Source of the DNA: Faecalibacterium sp. An122
GTDB taxonomy: Bacteria; Bacillota; Clostridia; Oscillospirales; Ruminococcaceae
Direction: 5' to 3'
Assembly (NCBI RefSeq): GCF_002160895.1
Contig: NZ_NFLL01000015.1
Coordinates: 1-64,000, forward strand
Length of the DNA stretch: 64,000 bases
Position 1 is the first letter of the stretch. Each line of letters begins with the position of its first letter. Shown in pieces: positions 62,565 through 64,000 of this stretch. The position numbers and the translations under genes were made by a program. The notes beneath the pieces are model-generated. The model worked only from the letters and a program-made list of their open reading frames with translations, had not been told where the DNA came from and ran no database searches.

Positions 62565-62906
62565 ATGGCAAATGTGCGGTTCAGCATGGCAGGGGACACC
62601 CTGTATGCGTATCTTGCCGGAGAGATCGACCACGACGCGGCCCAGTCTCTGCGGCTGGAGATTGACGACGCCATGGTCTGCCATACACCCCATATCCTGG
62701 TGATGGATTTCAGCGGGGTGGGTTTTATGGATTCCTCGGGCGTGGGCCTGATTTTGGGCCGGCAGCGCCGGGCCCAGGCTCTGGGCGGGCGGATTCGGGT
62801 CCAGCATGCGCCCCGGCAGCTGCGCCGGGTGCTGGATCTGGCCCGGATTCCCTGCAGCGACCCGGAACAAACCCTCAGCAGTGAAGAAGGAGGACATCAG
62901 GTATGA
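62565..62906 (+). CDS. spoIIAA: Anti-sigma F factor antagonist
   Basis: A 113-residue STAS-domain protein. When unphosphorylated it displaces SpoIIAB and frees sigma F in the forespore. The phosphorylation motif is MDSSGVG, with the serine at about residue 58, the same place as in Bacillus. GTAAGGAGTGTGAGACGCG precedes the ATG. It overlaps spoIIAB by four bases (ATGA). No good promoter lies after the upstream terminator; a TGTCGAG near 62475 on the minus strand resembles a Spo0A box. Confidence 0.95.
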   Translation: MANVRFSMAGDTLYAYLAGEIDHDAAQSLRLEIDDAMVCHTPHILVMDFSGVGFMDSSGVGLILGRQRRAQALGGRIRVQHAPRQLRRVLDLARIPCSDPEQTLSSEEGGHQV

Positions 62907-63346
62907 AAGCGGAAAACAGTACCCGCATCCAGTTCGATTCCCTCAGCGTCAACGAGGCCTATGCGCGGGGCGCCGTGGCGGCCTTTCTGGCCCGATATGA
63001 CCCGACGGTGCCCCAGCTGGCCGACATCAAGACCGCTGTCTCGGAGGCGGTGACCAACTGCATCGTGCATGCGTATCCGGACCGAGTGGGACAGATTGTT
63101 CTGACGGTGGCAGTCTATCCCGACCGCCGGATCAAAATTACCGTGGCGGACAAGGGGATAGGGATTGCGGACGTGGCACAGGCCATGGAGCCGCTGTTCA
63201 CCACCGGCGACCCCGAGGAACGCTCGGGCCTGGGGTTTGCCGTCATGCAGAGCTTTATGGATGGGGTGCGGGTGACCTCCCATCCGGCCCGGGGAACCCG
63301 GGTGGTGATGACCAAACGGCTGGCCGCCAAGAGCTCCGATACATAA
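62903..63346 (+). CDS. spoIIAB: Anti-sigma F factor, serine kinase
   Basis: A 147-residue GHKL-type kinase and anti-sigma factor. The N box is EAVTNCIVHAYPD, the G1 box is DKGIGI and the G2 box is RSGLGFAV. It binds sigma F with ATP and phosphorylates SpoIIAA. The start overlaps spoIIAA, and sigF follows after 24 bases. Confidence 0.95.
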   Translation: MKAENSTRIQFDSLSVNEAYARGAVAAFLARYDPTVPQLADIKTAVSEAVTNCIVHAYPDRVGQIVLTVAVYPDRRIKITVADKGIGIADVAQAMEPLFTTGDPEERSGLGFAVMQSFMDGVRVTSHPARGTRVVMTKRLAAKSSDT

Positions 63347-63370
63347 TCTATAAAGAGAGGCGGCAGTTTT

Positions 63371-64000
63371 ATGGTATCGGACAAGACCCGGCGGAGTGTA
63401 TTTATTGAGAACAATCTGGGGCTGGTGCATGCGTGTGCCGGCCGTTTTCGCGGCCGCGGCATCGAGTACGATGACCTGTACAGCGCGGGCTGTATGGGAT
63501 TGGTGAAAGCCTGCGACGGCTTTGATGAAACCCGGGGCGTGTGCTTTTCCACCTATGCAGTGCCGGTCATCCTGGGAGAAATCAAGAAACTGTTCCGGGA
63601 CGGCGGTACGGTCAAGGTCAGCCGCTCCATTAAGGAACTGGGACTGCGGATCAGTGCGGCCCGGGAACGCCATATGAAACTGTATGGCGCAGAGATGACG
63701 GTAGGGCAATTGGCGGAGGAACTGGGAGAGGCTCCCGAAGCGATTGCTTTGGCCATTCGGGCTTCTATGCCGGCTATGAGTCTCACGCCGGAAGGAGACG
63801 ACGGCGATGAGCGGCAGCTGGATATTCCGGTGGCTTCTCCCGAAGAAGAACTGGCGGACAAAATCAGCCTGGAGGAAGTGCTGGAGAGCCTGCCTGCATC
63901 GGACCAGGCTTTGATTCGGCTTCGTTTTTATGGGAACCGAACCCAAAGCGATACGGCAAAACTGCTGCATACCACCCAGGTACAGGTTTCCCGGCGGGAG
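63371..64000 (+). CDS. sigF: RNA polymerase sigma F factor, partial at the window edge
   Basis: The first 210 codons of a sporulation sigma factor. Region 2 is visible in FIENNLGLVHACAGRFRGRG, DDLYSAGCMGLVKACDGFD and CFSTYAVPVILGEIKKLFRD. Region 3 follows with SRSIKELGLRISAARERHM, and region 4 begins with LPASDQALIRLRFYGNRTQ. The product would be about 220-250 residues, so only the end is missing. GAGAGGCGGCAGTTTT precedes the ATG. Gene order spoIIAA-spoIIAB-sigF matches endospore formers and indicates a sporulation-competent or recently so lineage. Confidence 0.95.
   Translation, partial: MVSDKTRRSVFIENNLGLVHACAGRFRGRGIEYDDLYSAGCMGLVKACDGFDETRGVCFSTYAVPVILGEIKKLFRDGGTVKVSRSIKELGLRISAARERHMKLYGAEMTVGQLAEELGEAPEAIALAIRASMPAMSLTPEGDDGDERQLDIPVASPEEELADKISLEEVLESLPASDQALIRLRFYGNRTQSDTAKLLHTTQVQVSRRE

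Overview
The window reads as chromosomal DNA of a GC-rich, anaerobic, sporulation-lineage gut Firmicute, most like the Oscillospiraceae/Ruminococcaceae group that includes Faecalibacterium, Subdoligranulum and Gemmiger. This rests on the spoIIAA-spoIIAB-sigF operon at the right edge, a valS T-box leader, a sodium-pump decarboxylase, sialic acid and beta-glucoside utilisation loci, YunG, PPC, YesL and VanZ-type proteins, and strong GC bias at third positions. The genus is inference; no rRNA is present.

Layout. 1-730 is lower-GC, broken coding debris, possibly from an integrative element, lying at the 3' side of a tRNA-Ala(GGC). 0.9-7.8 kb is a purine/molybdenum island: a three-subunit Mo hydroxylase on the minus strand, diverging from a ModE-like regulator, an NTPase-MocA fusion and an NCS2 nucleobase permease. 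8-11.6 kb holds an ArsB/NhaD-type permease, a small conserved protein between two related attenuator-like hairpins, a decayed MATE pump and a PPC-domain protein. 11.9-14.6 kb is a YtrA-type regulator/ABC exporter operon. 14.7-19.4 kb has a LysR/YeiH pair and a TetR/antiporter-kinase pair; the antiporter carries two compensating frameshifts. 19.6-24.8 kb is a run of small genes (GH25 lysozyme, YiiX-like hydrolase, TauE-like permease, YunG-like protein, coiled-coil protein, HAD phosphatase). 24.9-26.5 kb encodes decarboxylase beta and gamma subunits. 26.9-28.7 kb has a proline-type M24 peptidase and a YesL protein.

28.9-36.5 kb is a complete sialic acid import and catabolism locus: RpiR regulator, ABC importer, NanA, YhcH, NanE and NanK, converting N-acetylneuraminate to N-acetylglucosamine 6-phosphate. 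36.8-40.6 kb is a beta-glucoside PTS, a GH1 phospho-glucosidase and a second RpiR regulator. A 15-bp palindrome TGAAA-N5-TTTCA occurs before the first regulator, before the nan operon and before the PTS operon. 40.7-47.4 kb includes an M20 peptidase, a membrane protein, a pyruvate kinase lacking its C-terminal domain, a jelly-roll protein, a two-gene chromate transporter and a MerR regulator. That regulator diverges from a flavocytochrome-type lipoprotein reductase (47.5-49.5 kb) whose promoter has a 19-bp spacer containing a dyad, the usual MerR architecture.

49.7-57.5 kb carries a short UvrA-like ATPase, a HAD phosphatase, a 1233-residue TPR/SUFU-type protein and a rhamnose mutarotase-like protein. 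57.5-62.5 kb is T-box-valS-vanZ-like-folC-like. The window ends inside sigF. The items most worth following are the double attenuator around the small conserved ORF, the NTPase-MocA fusion, the shared RpiR operator, the TPR/SUFU giant, and the hairpin crowded against spoIIAA.
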